Below are positions 52,069 to 53,834 of a DNA stretch of 53,834 bases, piece by piece; position 1 is the first letter of the stretch, and each line of letters opens with the position of its first letter. This stretch comes from Spirochaetales bacterium (GTDB lineage Bacteria > Spirochaetota > Spirochaetia > Treponematales > Treponemataceae): assembly GCA_003246335.1 (NCBI GenBank), contig QKAR01000141.1, positions 1 to 53,834 on the forward strand, in the 5' to 3' direction. A model generated the notes under the pieces. The model was not told where the DNA came from. It made no database searches and saw only the letters and a program-made list of their open reading frames with translations. Made by a program: the position numbers and the translations under genes.

Positions 52069-52566
52069 CTACCTTTTCCGTAAAATCGAATACACCTCAA
52101 TGAGCGTATTCAGCGGATAGCGGCCACGGTTCGCCGGGCTCGTCGAGGGCAACGGGATCGCCTCTATCCCGGTTTTTCCCCGGCACAGTTTTTTGTACAG
52201 CGTAAACGCCTTATCGCCGGTCGTGTAAATCTCGGTGATCGGGCAAGCCGAAAGAACGACGCTCAAGTCGTTCGCCACGGGCTTTTTTATCGAGGAATCC
52301 TCGGCGCCGTCGATTTCGCACGAGGCGAGCACGTCCCACAGCGCGATGCCGTTCGCGAGGACGAGGCGCCGCTTTTGCTCTATCGTATAGGGAAGCGGCG
52401 CGTCGAACACGGCGGAAAGCACTTGCCAAAATCGGTTTTGAGGATGGGAATAATAAAATCCCTCTTCCCGCGAAACCGGGGACGGCATCGTCCCCAGAAT
52501 AAGCGCCGTGCAGGAAGAATCGAAGACGGGCTCAAGGCTGTGCTGTACGAAGGATGCCTTACTCAT
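52069..52566 (-). CDS. DNA-deoxyinosine (hypoxanthine) glycosylase, UDG family 6-like
   Basis: A 165-residue base-excision repair enzyme. The uracil-DNA glycosylase fold is indicated by motif 1, ALILGTMPSPVSREEGFYYSHP, with NRFWQVLSAVF after it, and the C-terminal LPSTSPANRGRYPL. This motif pair fits the family annotated as DNA-deoxyinosine glycosylase, which removes deaminated adenine; mismatch-specific UDG (Mug) is the nearest alternative. The ATG overlaps the ligA stop by four bases, so excision and nick sealing are encoded as a coupled pair. Confidence 0.83.
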   Translation of the reverse strand: MSKASFVQHSLEPVFDSSCTALILGTMPSPVSREEGFYYSHPQNRFWQVLSAVFDAPLPYTIEQKRRLVLANGIALWDVLASCEIDGAEDSSIKKPVANDLSVVLSACPITEIYTTGDKAFTLYKKLCRGKTGIEAIPLPSTSPANRGRYPLNTLIEVYSILRKR

Positions 52567-53834
52567 ATATCTAGCTCCATTTGCGGACCACCGTCCGCTC
52601 GATCTTTCTTTTGAAACCGCCCCTCGAGGATGGAGAGGAAGGCTTGCTCGTCGATGATGGGAATACCTAAGGACAATGCCTTAGCGTTCTTTGACGATCC
52701 GGAGGAGGGATCGTTCGTGACGAGATACGTCAAGCCCTTCACGACCGAGGATTTTGACTGGCCACCGAGGGATTTTACCTTAATCTCGGCCTCAGCGCGC
52801 TTCATCGAGGTAAGTTCCCCGGTAAAGCAAAAACTCATGCCGGCGAGAATGCCGCCGGTTACCGGCGCGGCGATCGAGATGGAGCCGCTCGCGAGGAGGG
52901 CGCGCATTTCCCCGGATAGTCGGTCGAGTCCCGTTTTGAGCGCCCGCGCCATTATTTCGCCGAACTGATAACAGGCGGCGATTTCTTCCTCGCCCGCCGC
53001 GAGGAGAAGGTCGAGCGTATTGAACCCCGACGCGACGAGCTTATCGACCATCGTTTCCCCGATGCCCTCGATATCGAAACCGGCTACGAAGGCCGAAAGG
53101 GACACCGTTTTTTTCGCTCGCAGGGATGCGAGGGCCTTGGCGGCGCTTTGCTCCCCCATACGCTCGACCGCGGCGAGTTCCGCCGTCGAAAGGGTATAGA
53201 GGTCCGGTATCGATCGCACCCGGCCCGAGTCAAAAAGCCGACCGATGAGCGTAACGCCAAAATCGCGCACGTCGATGACCGATACCCATTTTTCAAGCCG
53301 ATGCAGTATGAGCTTCGGGCATTCCGCGTTCGGGCAGAAAAGACGCGTTCCCTCGTCGCGGAGCGCGCTCCCGCAGGAGGAGCAAACGGCCGGCTGTTCG
53401 ATCGCCGTCGCGTCCGCGGGATTTTCCACGAGAGACTCGATTTTCGGGATGATTTCGCCGCGCTTCGTCACGACGACGCGGCTCCCAACGCGAAGGTTTA
53501 GGGACGCGATAACGTTTGGGTTCGCGAGGCTCGCGCGCTGGACGGTAGTGCCGGCGAGGCGGACGGGATCGATGAGCGCGATGGGCGTGTATGTCGCGCC
53601 CGACTCGCTCCACTCGACCGCGCGCACGACGGTGACGGCTTCCTCAAGGCTGAACTTATAGGCGATTTGACGCTCAGGGCGCGCGCGCGCGAGGTCCTCG
53701 GGGTCGAGAGCCCGTCCTTTCACCACGAGTCCGTCAATGTCGTACTCGAGGCCCGGTCGAATCGCCATTACCTGGGCGCGATAATCCGTTACCGCCGCGG
53801 GACCGCGAACGATTTTCATCGGAACGACCGAGAA
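52563..53834 (-). CDS. ligA: NAD+-dependent DNA ligase LigA, C-terminal part (partial)
   Basis: Seals nicks in DNA using NAD+. The window holds the last 423 codons; the frame is open past the end (upstream of the apparent Met), so the Ia domain and the catalytic KxDG lysine are outside. Seen in order: nucleotidyltransferase motif IV YDIDGLVVKG and motif V QIAYKFSLEEA, the OB domain (RVVVTKRGEIIPKIESL), a four-Cys zinc finger (CSSCGSAL, then CPNAECP), helix-hairpin-helix repeats (AAVERMGEQSAAKAL, IEGIGETMVDKLVASG) and a C-terminal BRCT domain (FCFTGELTSMKRAEAE). Confidence 0.95.
   Translation of the reverse strand, partial: FSVVPMKIVRGPAAVTDYRAQVMAIRPGLEYDIDGLVVKGRALDPEDLARARPERQIAYKFSLEEAVTVVRAVEWSESGATYTPIALIDPVRLAGTTVQRASLANPNVIASLNLRVGSRVVVTKRGEIIPKIESLVENPADATAIEQPAVCSSCGSALRDEGTRLFCPNAECPKLILHRLEKWVSVIDVRDFGVTLIGRLFDSGRVRSIPDLYTLSTAELAAVERMGEQSAAKALASLRAKKTVSLSAFVAGFDIEGIGETMVDKLVASGFNTLDLLLAAGEEEIAACYQFGEIMARALKTGLDRLSGEMRALLASGSISIAAPVTGGILAGMSFCFTGELTSMKRAEAEIKVKSLGGQSKSSVVKGLTYLVTNDPSSGSSKNAKALSLGIPIIDEQAFLSILEGRFQKKDRADGGPQMELDI

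Overview
This window reads as a chromosomal segment of a Treponema-like spirochaete with moderately high GC. The grounds are gene content and order: a V-type (A/V) ATPase operon in the order atpE-DUF2764-atpA-B-D-I-K, a long periplasmic-flagellum operon with spirochaete-type members (flbB, flbD, fliY, FapA-like), a hook protein carrying the Lys/Cys pair used for spirochaetal hook cross-linking, an upp with a long N-terminal extension, and a murG-cvpA-holB-kinase-regulator cluster. This is core chromosome. I see no prophage, integrase, insertion sequence or CRISPR array. Most genes are on the minus strand.

Layout. 1-4900: the 3' end of thiI (+), then minus-strand genes for a TPR lipoprotein, an extended uracil phosphoribosyltransferase, a small outer-membrane barrel, a TPR-like exported protein and ispG. 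4922-13226: a terminator, then the V-ATPase operon read from atpE down to atpK, with galM just upstream. 13294-20308: a small J-domain gene (+), a sigma-54 response regulator and its soluble PAS kinase, holB, cvpA, murG, an ankyrin protein, and tRNA-Phe(GAA) with clear promoter and terminator. 20385-21260: an outer-membrane protein (+).

21275-43325: one continuous flagellar operon on the minus strand. It starts at a sigma-70-like promoter before flbB and runs flbB, fliK/tap1, flgD, flgE, flbD, motA, motB, fliL, fliM, fliY, fliO, fliP, fliQ, fliR, flhB, flhA, flhF, flhG, an uncharacterised membrane protein, fliA, a Jag_N-FapA protein, a small unknown protein, a SwrB-like protein and a last unknown protein. 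It supplies hook, stator, switch, export gate, placement GTPase/ATPase and sigma-28. flhA is broken into two overlapping frames at its membrane/cytoplasmic domain junction.

43335-53834: a large exported HExxH protein with propeller-like and barrel-like parts, a DEAD-box RNA helicase, a DOMON plus ferric-reductase-like membrane cytochrome pair, a divergent Rep/UvrD helicase (+), two uncharacterised proteins, a family-6 uracil/hypoxanthine-DNA glycosylase, and the 3' part of ligA running off the window.

Points that most deserve a second look: the split flhA, the SwrB-like gene and its neighbours at the end of the flagellar operon, the in-frame 66-bp Met/Gly repeat in fliY, the sodium-type ligand set in AtpK, the DOMON/cytochrome pair, and several RNA stem-loops placed next to ribosome binding sites or between flagellar genes.
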